Part shown: positions 15,898 through 24,475 of the stretch, piece after piece
How positions within the stretch are numbered: the stretch's first letter is position 1
How the letters are laid out: every line of letters starts with the position of its first letter
Assembly: GCA_900538555.1 (NCBI GenBank)
Contig: UPYI01000021.1
Location: 1-45,853, forward strand
Direction of reading: 5' to 3'
Length of the DNA: 45,853 bases
DNA from: an uncultured Porphyromonadaceae bacterium
Lineage (GTDB): Bacteria > Bacteroidota > Bacteroidia > Bacteroidales > Barnesiellaceae
Position numbers and translations under genes: made by a program
Notes under the pieces: model-generated
What the model saw: only the letters and a program-made list of their open reading frames with translations
Told to the model about the DNA's origin: nothing
Database searches by the model: none

Positions 15898-18244
15898 AAA
15901 ATTCTACCAGTCCCTTATGCAGGACGTTGTCACCATGCAGTCGGGTGACGAAGATGGCAATACCCAGGAACAGATATTTACCCAAATCTGTCTGGACATG
16001 CTGTCCGATGCAGCCGAAACGGAGAACGTATCGGTTGCCTACGATGAACGTGATTTGAAGAAAAAGGGGCAACACAAGATAAACGGATATGCGATCTCGG
16101 ACAACTACGAAACCGTGGATCTGTTCATTACCCTTTATGCCAACACCACGGAGATCCGTATGATTTCCAAGAGCGAGGTTGATACGGCTTCAAAGATGAT
16201 TACGAACTTTTTCCGCCGGGCTGTATACAACGATTATGTCAATGAGATTGCAGAATCTTCCGAAATCTTTGAATTCGCCAATACGCTGGCCAATTATGCC
16301 GAACTGCGCGAAAATCTGATTCGCGTAAATGCCTTCATCTTGGCAAACGGCACATACAAGGGCGAACTGCCAGCCAGCCAGGTCATCTGCGGATACAACA
16401 TCTACTACAAGGTTATAGACGTGGAGTATCTTTACAAGATTTCCGAACAGGCCGGAGTTCCCATAGAACTGGATTTTGAGAATCTTGACGGACACAAATA
16501 TGAAATTCCATGTCTTGCCGCCAATCTGAGCAATCCCGATTACGAAGCATATGTTGCCATTATATCCGGAGAATGTCTGGCAAAACTTTATGAATGCTAC
16601 GGATCCCGTCTGCTGGAACAGAACGTGCGTTCGTTTCTTCAGTTCACGGGAAAGATCAACAAGGGCATACGGGAAACCATCAAGAGTGAGCCTCACATGT
16701 TCTTGGCCTATAACAACGGTATCGCTGCAACAGCCGATCACATCGAACTGGATGAGACAAGGCATTTCATCAGACATATCAGCAATCTCCAGATTGTAAA
16801 TGGTGGTCAGACTACGGCCTCGATCTACAATACGGCCAAAAAGGATAAGGTCGACATTTCAAATATTCTTGTTCAGGTAAAGCTGTCCGTCATCAAGTAC
16901 AAGGATCAATACGCGGAAATAGTTTCACGCATATCACGCTATGCCAATACTCAGAACAAGGTCAATGATGCCGACTTCTCGGCCAACAATCCGACTCTTG
17001 TAGAAATCGAGCGCATCTCAAGATACATATTTGCACCCGCGACTCCGACCAACAATCTGCAGACGGCATGGTTCTTTGAACGTGCTCGCGGACAATACAA
17101 AACCTTGTGGGCCAAGGAAGGATTCACGAAATCACGGCAAAAGGCCTTTGATCTGAAATACCCTAAGAAGCAGGTTGTTACAAAAGTAGAACTTGCCAAA
17201 TATATTAATGCATGGCAGGAAACGTACAATGGCAGAAATCTGGCTATCGGACCTCATATCGTAGTACGAGGAAATGAAAAGAACTATGCCCGTTTCATAA
17301 ACTACAATCTCCCGGACGTCAAACATATCGACGTTGCATGGTTTGAGGACACGATCGCCAAGGCCATTCTCTTCAAGGCTGCCGACAAACGATACGGAAC
17401 CAAACTCACGGGAGATCATATCGGTGAATTGAAACAGGTTGTCGTTCCGTATACATTGTCTCTTCTGAATATCCTTACTGAAGGACGACTGGATTTGTAT
17501 CGAATCTGGAAAAACCAGTCGATATCGTCAGCTTTGTCGGATTTCATATACGATCTGATGAAGCAGGTCAACGAATTTGTTCTCAACGAGTCTCCCGTCT
17601 CGCACTATATCGAATGGGCCAAAAAGGAAGAGTGCTGGTTAAAAGTCCGCTCAAATGAATGGGCTTACAGTCTCGATGAGATTCGTCAGGATTTCATTGA
17701 TGAAAAGAATCCCCCCAAACGCAACCACAAAAGCGATGTTGGCGACGAAGAGTCGGACAGACGACACAAGGAGGGCATCATACGGGCAATCCCGTTCTCT
17801 CTTTGGAAAAAGATAGAGACGTGGGGGCGCGATACAGGAATGTTGCAGCCGACCCTGACTTCCATGGCCAGTGATATTGCATACAAAATCAAGAACAACC
17901 GCAAGCTGAATGAGAGCGACATTTCCAGAGGGTATCTGATTTACGAGAATGTCTGGCAACACAATCCGGAACTTCTTGAGGAAGCCGACAGTCTGGCCGA
18001 GCAGGATCGTGCAAAAGCAGCCGAGACCTCCGATACCTTTTCTCCGGTAAACGGTCAAGACGAGATTACATTGGAACTGATACAGGCCATGGTAGAATGG
18101 GATAAACGTCGACGAATTCTTGAAGATTGGAAATGGAAAGCCATGAAGGATATCGCTGATGGAATGAAACCGTTAACTGACAGGATGAAGTATGCCTTCT
18201 ACTTCAACCTGCAGAAGCTCAAGAAGGCTGGGTTTCCCAATTGA
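15884..18244 (+). CDS. AIPR family protein (abortive-phage-infection associated)
   Basis: 786 residues, starting at the ATG 15884 inside the end of the previous gene. The central AIPR domain is clear: MFLAYNNGIAATADHIEL around 270, the signature LQIVNGGQTTASIYN around 300, and SRYANTQNKVNDADF around 350. The C-terminal 250 residues are lysine- and arginine-rich and look DNA-binding. AIPR domains occur in phage-resistance loci such as AbiR-like systems and in MORC operons; a biochemical role is not established. Its TGA overlaps a possible TTG start of vsr. Confidence 0.88.
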   Translation: MKEIEKFYQSLMQDVVTMQSGDEDGNTQEQIFTQICLDMLSDAAETENVSVAYDERDLKKKGQHKINGYAISDNYETVDLFITLYANTTEIRMISKSEVDTASKMITNFFRRAVYNDYVNEIAESSEIFEFANTLANYAELRENLIRVNAFILANGTYKGELPASQVICGYNIYYKVIDVEYLYKISEQAGVPIELDFENLDGHKYEIPCLAANLSNPDYEAYVAIISGECLAKLYECYGSRLLEQNVRSFLQFTGKINKGIRETIKSEPHMFLAYNNGIAATADHIELDETRHFIRHISNLQIVNGGQTTASIYNTAKKDKVDISNILVQVKLSVIKYKDQYAEIVSRISRYANTQNKVNDADFSANNPTLVEIERISRYIFAPATPTNNLQTAWFFERARGQYKTLWAKEGFTKSRQKAFDLKYPKKQVVTKVELAKYINAWQETYNGRNLAIGPHIVVRGNEKNYARFINYNLPDVKHIDVAWFEDTIAKAILFKAADKRYGTKLTGDHIGELKQVVVPYTLSLLNILTEGRLDLYRIWKNQSISSALSDFIYDLMKQVNEFVLNESPVSHYIEWAKKEECWLKVRSNEWAYSLDEIRQDFIDEKNPPKRNHKSDVGDEESDRRHKEGIIRAIPFSLWKKIETWGRDTGMLQPTLTSMASDIAYKIKNNRKLNESDISRGYLIYENVWQHNPELLEEADSLAEQDRAKAAETSDTFSPVNGQDEITLELIQAMVEWDKRRRILEDWKWKAMKDIADGMKPLTDRMKYAFYFNLQKLKKAGFPN

Positions 18245-18252
18245 CACGCGCC

Positions 18253-18672
18253 ATGGATATCTGGAGCCGAGAAAAAAGATCCGAGGTCATGTCCCGAATC
18301 AGAGGCAAGGGTACGAAGCCAGAGGTTACGCTTCGAAAAGCCCTTTTTGCCCGCGGATTTCGTTATCGTGTCAATGTCAAGACTCTTCCCGGGAAACCTG
18401 ACATCGTTCTGCCTCGATATAAGACGGTCATTTTCGTTCATGGATGTTTCTGGCACGGACATCCCGGTTGCAAATATGCATACACCCCCAAGAGCAATAC
18501 GGAATTTTGGGTTAACAAGATATCAGGCAACCAGGAACGGGATGCAGTCGTAAAACGCGAACTTGAAGAATTCGGCTGGAAAGTAATTATCGTTTGGGAA
18601 TGCGAGATCAGACACGGGAAGGATTTTGCAGGCTTGATAGACCGGGTATCAGTGGATGTCCTTACACAATAG
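18253..18672 (+). CDS. vsr: very short patch repair endonuclease Vsr
   Basis: 139 residues from ATG 18253. A TTG at 18241 overlapping the AIPR stop is an alternative start adding four residues. MDIWSREKRSEVMSRI is the standard Vsr beginning. GKPDIVLPRYK holds the catalytic Asp, HGCFWHGHPGC the active-site His and zinc ligands, and TPKSNTEFWVNKI the next conserved block. Classical Vsr nicks at T:G mismatches made by deamination of 5-methylcytosine, which suits the C5 methyltransferase in this operon. In MORC operons Vsr-like proteins have also been proposed as nuclease effectors. Confidence 0.93.
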   Translation: MDIWSREKRSEVMSRIRGKGTKPEVTLRKALFARGFRYRVNVKTLPGKPDIVLPRYKTVIFVHGCFWHGHPGCKYAYTPKSNTEFWVNKISGNQERDAVVKRELEEFGWKVIIVWECEIRHGKDFAGLIDRVSVDVLTQ

Positions 18673-18721
18673 CGCTTGGAGAAATTTTATTAGGAATATT
18701 TTATCAGGTAATGTGAAGAAG

Positions 18722-18753
18722 AGAACCGAGACGATAAGAGTCGTCTAGGTTCT
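18722..18753. terminator. bidirectional hairpin terminator between vsr and the small minus-strand gene
   Basis: AGAACC-G-AGACGA (18722-18734), loop TAAGAG, TCGTCT-A-GGTTCT (18741-18753). It lies between convergent genes and serves the end of the six-gene operon. Confidence 0.75.
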
Positions 18754-18760
18754 TCAAAAT

Positions 18761-18892
18761 TTATTTCCTATGCTTGGTTGGGCCAACTTTGACCTTTTCA
18801 ATAACAGTTGTGCTCGGATGCGTTTTAGCATAGGAGATGGGAACAAATTGTCCTGTTTTAGCACTTCTGCCTTTGTCTATTGTTTTTGACAT
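18761..18892 (-). CDS. 43-residue basic small protein
   Basis: ATG at 18892-18890 to TAA at 18763-18761. The start SKTIDKGRSAKTGQFVPISYA, followed by KTHPSTTVIEKVKVGPT, is a well-formed basic pattern. I recognise it from short proteins annotated as hypothetical in enterobacterial and Bacteroidetes islands. It is too short for most gene finders. It converges on the MORC/Vsr operon and could belong to the island rather than to the system. Function unknown. Confidence 0.6.
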   Translation of the reverse strand: MSKTIDKGRSAKTGQFVPISYAKTHPSTTVIEKVKVGPTKHRK

Positions 18893-18979
18893 GGTTAAGA
18901 CATTTTGTGGTTAATATTATACGGTGACCTCCCGATTCCGCTACGGTGCACTTAGGTGTTACATACCAATTCCCTTTGC

Positions 18980-19189
18980 CTACCTTGTGTGCGACTCAGG
19001 ACAGCAATAGAAACATCCATCTACGTTATAGTAGTGTTTCTTTGCTTCTCTTATCGCCTCACTACTATTTGAGAATATTCCCAAGAAGAGTCGATTTTCC
19101 TCCGAAGGCAAATACCGACAACCTAGCTTATGCACTTCATGCTCTCCCGTAGGTTGGGCAACCTTGTTTACGTAGTATATATTATTCAT
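18980..19189 (-). CDS. small Cys/His-rich conserved hypothetical protein, 69 residues
   Basis: Best start is ATG 19189; an upstream in-frame ATG at 19204 would add five residues but falls inside a hairpin. The pattern YYVNKVAQPTGEHEVHKLGC, then EAIREAKKHYYNVDGC and a C-terminal YCC...H resembles a small island-borne family whose members end in a Cys/His cluster. That cluster (Cys24, Cys59, Cys62, Cys63, His67) could bind zinc. A good -7 box and a structured leader precede it. Function unknown; adjacency to the MORC operon is the only clue. Confidence 0.65.
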   Translation of the reverse strand: MNNIYYVNKVAQPTGEHEVHKLGCRYLPSEENRLFLGIFSNSSEAIREAKKHYYNVDGCFYCCPESHTR

Positions 19190-19198
19190 ATTATGCAA

Positions 19199-19246
19199 TG
19201 TCAACTCTCTGGTCCTTGGGCCAGGGTCTTAATTTCGAGTTGACAA
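19199..19246 (-). promoter_or_regulatory. stem-loop in the leader of the small Cys-rich gene
   Basis: TGTCAACTC (19199-19207) pairs perfectly with GAGTTGACA (19238-19246), and between them CTGG and CCAG form an inner hairpin. With the promoter at 19249-19256 the mRNA would start at the base of this structure, ten bases before the start codon. Confidence 0.5.
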
Positions 19247-19248
19247 TG

Positions 19249-19256
19249 CAAAGCTA
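19249..19256 (-). promoter_or_regulatory. -7 box TAGCTTTG
   Basis: Minus strand TAGCTTTG fits TAnnTTTG exactly and lies just outside the leader hairpin of the small gene at 18980-19189. Confidence 0.5.
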
Positions 19257-19445
19257 CGATGTTTTTCTGATTTACACAAGTGTTTACGTTTAAAAAACAC
19301 GGAAAGTATGTTTTTAATATTTGTATTTTTATTTGAATTGTGTTTTTGCGTGCATAATATGGCGTATGTCCCCCTCGTTTGCGCCTTAAATTTCTCAGAT
19401 TTATAAAGCAATTTCCCCAAAATCCGGCAAGACCGGCGGACTATT
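19257..19445. other. AT-rich spacer, no gene seen
   Basis: No convincing frame on either strand. It separates the small minus-strand genes from the mobilizable element. Confidence 0.4.
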
Positions 19446-19472
19446 AGCGGTCGCACGAGACGGCCGCTTTTT
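19446..19472 (+). terminator. hairpin followed by T run
   Basis: AGCGGTCG (19446-19453), loop CACGAGA, CGGCCGCT (19461-19468), then TTTT; eight pairs with one G-T. It has terminator form on the plus strand although no plus-strand gene precedes it nearby. It may be an end structure of the mobilizable element. The stretch 19473-19590 shows nothing else. Confidence 0.45.
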
Positions 19473-19590
19473 GTATGCCTGTTTCATGACTTTATCGTTT
19501 TAATCCTGTTCTTGGTTTCTTGCCCAATAGGAGGGTTGCAGCACGGGCACAGCGGCGGGCCCATTGCAGGTCGTCATCGTCCTTGTCCCG

Positions 19591-20700
19591 CTAGGGAAGA
19601 TTGCTTTGCGAACCTCCGCCACCACCTCCGGCAGAAACGGCGGGCGTATCAAGCATCACGACAAAGAGTGCTACGGCTATGTCGGTCAGCTCACTGCTGT
19701 TGGCAACCTCCCGATAGTCAAACTCTTCGTTGAAGTAGTCAAGTACCCGTTCCGGGATATAGAAACGCTGTTCCGTTCTGCCATGGGAAGAAAGCGTATA
19801 GGACACCGAGCCGGAACGATAGTGGGTATAATCCATATCGGCTGCCGGTCTTTGAACAGGTTTCGGCCTATGGATTTGAGAAGTATTGACCTGAGCGGCA
19901 AGTCTCTCCCGGTAGTGGAGCTTTTGCCAGGTACGGGGAAGTTTCGAAATCATCAAATTACGGGCCACTCCCAGTTCGGAGGCCTTGTATTTGGTATTTC
20001 CTTTGAGGATCGCATATCCACGGAGAACATCTTTCTTGTCTTTCCGTTCATATATGGAATAGCCTCTCCGGGCAAGTGCCTTCTTGTATTCTTCCCATGA
20101 CCACGATGGCATGGTTCTCAATACCTCCATGCACTCTCTGCTTACTTCCGGAATGTTGCGACTTCGGATTTTTTCCGCAGTCCTCCAGCCACGTTTCATT
20201 GCAATTCGCTCGGCTGCACGTTGTGCCCGAAGATGAATGTTTTGGTCATTGTTGATGTTCCCGTTTTCATCAAAACGGCAAATTGCAGCATGGAGATGGG
20301 GAACTTTCCCTTTGGATTCCATGTGCAGGTAAACCGTGTATTTGCTGTTGGCCAGATTGGTCGGGCTGGAACGGACTTTCTCGTCTTTGCCGGTGATCAC
20401 TTGTTTGTCGAACTCTTCGGCGAATTCGTGCCAGAGTTTTTGCCAGTCCTCAATGTCATAGAAACTGGTATGCTCAGGCGATGGACTCAACTCTATTCTG
20501 ATTATGGAATTCTTTATCGGCCGATGTTGGGAAAGGGTCAACTGCATGGAGTTCCATATTCCCATAGCGTCCAGTTCCGGGGGCAACAGATTGTCCAATA
20601 CCCGATATATTTTTTCCGGATGCTTCTTGTGTTTTGATTCACCAATAATATAACGGAGGTCATTGATACCGTAAGATATGGCTTTGGCTTTTGCAATCAT
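19591..20700 (-). CDS. relaxase / mobilization nuclease (MobB-like)
   Basis: 369 residues with the Bacteroides mobilizable-element relaxase layout. The N-terminus is AISYGINDLRYI (candidate catalytic Tyr), then SKHKKHPEKIYRVLDN and RIELSPSPEHT, then the metal-binding VPHLHAAICRFDENG and HLRAQRAAERIAMKRGW. It nicks oriT and is carried to the recipient, using a helper element's transfer pore. The start overlaps the MobC-like stop as ATGA. The C-terminus ends in a run of six glycines, which is unusual and may reflect a changed reading frame at the end. Confidence 0.85.
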   Translation of the reverse strand: MIAKAKAISYGINDLRYIIGESKHKKHPEKIYRVLDNLLPPELDAMGIWNSMQLTLSQHRPIKNSIIRIELSPSPEHTSFYDIEDWQKLWHEFAEEFDKQVITGKDEKVRSSPTNLANSKYTVYLHMESKGKVPHLHAAICRFDENGNINNDQNIHLRAQRAAERIAMKRGWRTAEKIRSRNIPEVSRECMEVLRTMPSWSWEEYKKALARRGYSIYERKDKKDVLRGYAILKGNTKYKASELGVARNLMISKLPRTWQKLHYRERLAAQVNTSQIHRPKPVQRPAADMDYTHYRSGSVSYTLSSHGRTEQRFYIPERVLDYFNEEFDYREVANSSELTDIAVALFVVMLDTPAVSAGGGGGGSQSNLP

Positions 20701-21125
20701 TTTTCTTCTGGTTTGGGAGTTGACGGGACTCGGTTCTGCTCACGGACGGACGTCAGGAAGTCGCTGACTGCCTCGGTGATAGGGCGGAGCTTATGGAACC
20801 ATCCGGCCATGAAAGGAACCTGGTTGAACAAGATGAGCCGCTGACTTGTGGACATTCCTTGAAGCGCCGAGGTGTACCTGACCAGATCGGAGCGACAATC
20901 GTCCAGTTCCTGCAGCAGGGCGGCCTCCTCACGGGTGAGCCTTACCCGGGGTGTGTAGCCGTATGCCCGGGTCAGCAGATAGTTGCTCATGGTCATGCCG
21001 CACTGTTGGGCCCGCGCCCGGATCTCTTCTTTCTGCTGGGGCGTTACTTTGGCCCCGATGAATACCGTTCTCTTCGCGTCGGAAGCAGTGTTTTGTTCTA
21101 TCGTTTCGTGTTCCGTGAAAGTCAT
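20697..21125 (-). CDS. MobC-like relaxosome accessory protein (ribbon-helix-helix)
   Basis: 142 residues. KRTVFIGAKVTPQQKEEI, then GMTMSNYLLTRAYGY is a ribbon-helix-helix DNA-binding domain of the mobilization type. The helical C-terminus LDDCRSDLVRYTSALQGMS fits MobC/MobA of Bacteroides mobilizable transposons. It binds oriT next to the relaxase and overlaps the relaxase gene by 4 bases. Confidence 0.82.
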   Translation of the reverse strand: MTFTEHETIEQNTASDAKRTVFIGAKVTPQQKEEIRARAQQCGMTMSNYLLTRAYGYTPRVRLTREEAALLQELDDCRSDLVRYTSALQGMSTSQRLILFNQVPFMAGWFHKLRPITEAVSDFLTSVREQNRVPSTPKPEEK

Positions 21126-21433
21126 TTGTTATAATGGATGGAATGGTGCGAGCCTGAGAGCAGCGCACCGGCAACAAATGGAAGCCGGCAAGAGCGCCAA
21201 TGTACAACCGCAACGCAGTGAGGTTATACCTTGGCATATCTTGCAACACTTCGTGTCGGGCTTTGGACAGCGCCCCGCACCGGATATACAAGGGTGATTG
21301 GCAGCTGTATCGGCAGCGGAGGAGGGCGCCGTTCCGATTCCCTGAAACAGAGGGAGCGGGAAAACAGTCCCTGCGCTCTGGCAGTTCTGCTTTATCCTGT
21401 TATATACGCCCCGGCAATAAAGTAAAGTCGGTA
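21126..21433. other. probable oriT region
   Basis: A 308-base gene-free stretch directly upstream of the mob genes, where oriT lies in this element type. It contains small inverted repeats, for example ACAC-TTC-GTGT at 21246-21256. The nic site cannot be fixed by eye. Confidence 0.4.
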
Positions 21434-22502
21434 TCAAATCCGGAGGTCGGGGTTGAGCCGGTAGACGTTATCTTCCCGTATGACCATCTGCTGCTCCCGT
21501 AGGAACGCCGCAACCTTGGTTGCAATTGTCCCCGAACTTTATGCCCTGCCGCTCGTAGCCCTCTTTCAGCCTTTCCTGATACGCGCGGTAGCTGCCGATG
21601 CTGCCCTCCGCAAAAACGGCATCCAACGCCGCGCGGTGTACATCCTCGGGAATGTCGCGTGCCGGGTCGAACGGTCCCTTGGCCGGACGCCCCGCGCCCC
21701 GCTTCCGTGGCTGGTAGGGCTCCACCAGCTCGGGTAGCGTCTCGCTGTTGATGCGGAAGGCGAAGGGCTCGAACTCGCGGTCGCGGATATGGATTGCCTT
21801 CACCACGCTGATCGACCGCTCCTCTTTGTCCACTTCAATCTGCATGACGGTCTCGGCCTTGTTGTTGAGTTCCGTGCCGATGTGGCCGCGGGCATTTTCA
21901 TCATTCTTGTTCTGGTGCAGGATGGTGTGGATGTGGATCTGCCGGTCGTCGGTCCATTGCATGAAACGGGAGATGATGTCGGTCGCCTCCTTGGGCGAGT
22001 TGATATCGTAGAGCAGGTCGCGGATGCCATCTATAATCACCAGACCGAGGTGGGGGATGGAGCCGATGGCATGGTCGACAATGGCCAGCCGCATGTCGGG
22101 TGGAAATTTGCGCAGCGTCAGCATCACCAGGTTGTCGGGATCCTGCTCTTCGGGTAGTCCCGCCAACCATAGGATGCGCCGCAGTACCTGCTGGCAGTGG
22201 GGACGCCCCTGTTCGGTGTCGATGTAGAGGATGCCCCGCTTCTCTTCGGGGAAGGAGGCGCGGTAGTGCAGCACCGAGCCGTTCGTCAGGGCCGCCGCGG
22301 TGAGAGCCGCGACGTTGAAGGTCTTCTTGCTCTTGGCCTTCCCGATCGAAGCGCTGAAGTTGCCCAGCGTCCCGATCACGGAGTCGTCCACCCGCAGCAC
22401 GGCGGGCGACTGCTCGCAGGCGTCCGCTGCCTGCACGGCCGACTCCTCGATACAGAGGGCCAATTCCTCCGGAGTTGGCGTATGGTTGTCTGTCGTTTCC
22501 AT
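21434..22502 (-). pseudogene. RepA-like AAA ATPase (mobile-element helicase), C-terminal frameshift
   Basis: The open frame (21468-22502, 344 residues) has Walker A GKAKSKKT near 53, RGILYIDTEQGRPHC and Walker B LVIIDGIRDLL near 155, then ILHQNKNDENARGHIG, as in RepA/DnaB-like ATPases of Bacteroides mobilizable elements. Near 21515-21530 the frame changes. The present end CNQGCGVPTG is atypical, while the next frame gives KVAAFLREQQMVIREDNVYR and ends LNPDLRI at TGA 21434-21436, the expected winged-helix end. So one base has been gained or lost. The core ATPase may still fold. It starts 3 bases after the excisionase stop. Confidence 0.75.
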
Positions 22503-22505
22503 CGC

Positions 22506-22880
22506 CTACCAGTTTTGTGGGTTGGGTTTTCGGCGGTGCGAGGCGATCAGGGTCTCGTTCTCCTCCTCGAAACTTTGCGCGGGCGGGGTTTTGCGGGACA
22601 ATTCCAGCCACTTGTCCAGCTCGTCCCGATAGATGTAGAGGTGCTTGCCCTGTTTGATGACGGGGATGTTGTCCTTCTTGACCTTGTAGTAGAAGGTCGA
22701 AAGGGGTATCCGGAGGTATTCGCACGCCTCCTGCACCGTCATCGGGACGTGCATGTTCTCTTGGGGTGCGCTCTGCCGCGAGATGTTCTCCGAGAGCAGG
22801 TTCTCCATGCTTGCGATCCGGTCGCACAGCTCGCCGACCACCGTCGGCAGGTCGTTGAATGTAAGTTGGTCCTTTGCCAT
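22506..22880 (-). CDS. helix-turn-helix, excisionase-type protein
   Basis: 124 residues from ATG 22880 (MAKDQLTFNDLP); an ATG at 22916 would add 12. A coiled N-terminus (VVGELCDRIASMENLLSENI) precedes a HTH_17/MerR-like domain: MTVQEACEYLRIPLSTFYYK, then GKHLYIYRDELDKWLE. This form is typical of excisionase or primase-region regulators of Bacteroides elements. It stops at TAG and is followed after 3 bases by the ATPase. Intact. Confidence 0.78.
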   Translation of the reverse strand: MAKDQLTFNDLPTVVGELCDRIASMENLLSENISRQSAPQENMHVPMTVQEACEYLRIPLSTFYYKVKKDNIPVIKQGKHLYIYRDELDKWLELSRKTPPAQSFEEENETLIASHRRKPNPQNW

Positions 22881-22950
22881 GTCTTCATTGTTTTTATGAG
22901 GTTTAACATGGCGCAAACCAACGGAATGAATTCACGCAGACCAACGCTGA

Positions 22951-22984
22951 CGGGAATCATTTTTTCATCAGCGGGAATCATTTT
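22951..22984. repeat. tandem direct repeat CGGGAATCATTTT
   Basis: CGGGAATCATTTT occurs at 22951-22963 and 22972-22984, a 21-base period (two helical turns), upstream of the excisionase gene. It may be a regulator binding site. Confidence 0.5.
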
Positions 22985-23052
22985 CCCGATTGGCCGCCGA
23001 TCAGCTTCAGATGGAAGCGGAAATCACCCTCGTCGGGGATGTCGATTGGAAT
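22963..23052. repeat. 90-bp repeat A (partial copy of a gene end)
   Basis: About 83% identical by eye to 24482-24571. On the minus strand it still reads IPIDIPDEGDFRFHLKLIGG, a copy of the last part of the membrane-protein gene at 24476-25333. With its partner it brackets the RES gene. Confidence 0.75.
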
Positions 23053-23134
23053 CTTTGAGAAGATGAATTCAGATAAATATTTGAGAGATAGATTTGTTAT
23101 ATTAACTTTATATATAGAATAAATTAATTTTGAT

Positions 23135-24310
23135 ATGGGACGTGCAAAATCAAAGATGATTGAATGGGAAGCAGAGGGATCGATGCATCCTTTTAAAGGT
23201 GACAAAAGAGTTTGTTCCATTCACTTTAAAGATAAATATCTTCAAGACTACATTATGGTGAATGGTCATATAGGAAAATGTTCATATTGTGGGGAATTAT
23301 CGATTCCGGTGCTTGATATGAGCAGTTTTATGGAATATATTGAAGACAAATTGAGGCGTCGATTGTGCCTGTTGGAAGATGCCAATTTACCTTCAGCTGG
23401 ATCTTATTTTGATGATGAAGATGATGAAATTCCAGGGTTCTGCCGTGCAGGAATTTACGTCATACCCAAAAGTGCAGAAAAATATGAGGATGTACAGGAA
23501 TTGATGGATAGTTATGACCTTTGTACATTAGATGATGATCTAAATAGGGATATCGCGTTTTGTTTCAATGATGGAGAATGGACACAGATCGATGTTTTTG
23601 CAGAAGACATTGACGAGGAGTTATCATATGCGTGGGAAAACTTCTCCGAAATGGTCAAATATAAAAAGCGCTATACTTTTTTTCAAGATCCGCATTTCTT
23701 GAGACAGGAGGAGTGGAAAGATGATGTATTGACGGAAATAAACCAACTTTGTGGAAGTATTCTTGCATCCAAACTTTCTAAAGGTACGCTTGTATTTCGT
23801 GGGCGTTCTAACGATACAGGTATTCCACGAATTTCATTTAAGGAATTGACAGCACCTCCAACTGTAGCCGCCAAGGAAAATAGGATGAGTGCTGCGGGAA
23901 TATCTATGTTTTATGGTGCATTGGATAAAGATACTGCGGTACAAGAAATCAGGAATTACGCTCCAGATTCAGTGATAGATTTAGGCGAGTTTGAACTAAA
24001 AAATGATCAGGTAGTTATAGATTTGTTCCAGATTCCAGAGCACTTATCATTCTAGATGCCAAAATATTTTATGGAGTACAAGTTCCTAAAAAATTTCCAT
24101 TCGGAGATAACGAAACCCGTTGGAGTGAATCTGGGTATCGAGTATGTACCTACGCAGATTTTTACCGAATACATAAGATTTATGAACAATTGTCATATAG
24201 ATGGCATCGTATATCGCAGTTCCCTTACAGGTAGAAAAAATATTGTACTGTTTTATGATAATGAAACATCTGATCAGGTGTTACAATTGAATCATGCTTT
24301 TACTATTTAA
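23135..24310 (+). pseudogene. RES-domain (NAD-degrading toxin family) protein interrupted by one in-frame TAG
   Basis: A 391-codon frame broken only by TAG at 24053-24055. The N-terminal part has a C-x2-C pair (KCSYCG near 50) and an acidic helical region like the HEPN/RES-associated domain. The RES domain begins at LVFRGRSN near 223. TVAAKENRMSAAGISMFYGA holds the Arg/Tyr pocket, and after the TAG FLKNFHSEITKPV, IEYVPTQIFTEYIRF and DGIVYRSS complete the fold. RES toxins deplete NAD+. No Xre/MbcA-like antitoxin is adjacent. The TAG removes the last third of the domain, so the product is probably dead unless read through. Confidence 0.75.
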
Positions 24311-24475
24311 CTGTGCCTGATAAAATGCTTCTTTCATTAATAGTAGTACAGTCTTTATATTTGGTCTTATATTTTGTGAGTTAAGAAATTGTATTTATTT
24401 AATTGGGTTCAATATGCTTGGCTCTTATCTCGTTGTAGGTTAAATGTCAGAATGTATAACGAATGTGATTGAAAC
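24311..24475. other. AT-rich spacer after the RES gene
   Basis: No gene or clear hairpin seen between the RES stop and repeat B. Confidence 0.4.

Noticed and set aside
21901..22827. 308-codon minus-strand frame
   Set aside because: Shadow of the RepA-like ATPase and excisionase in another frame; proline/arginine-rich translation with no motifs.
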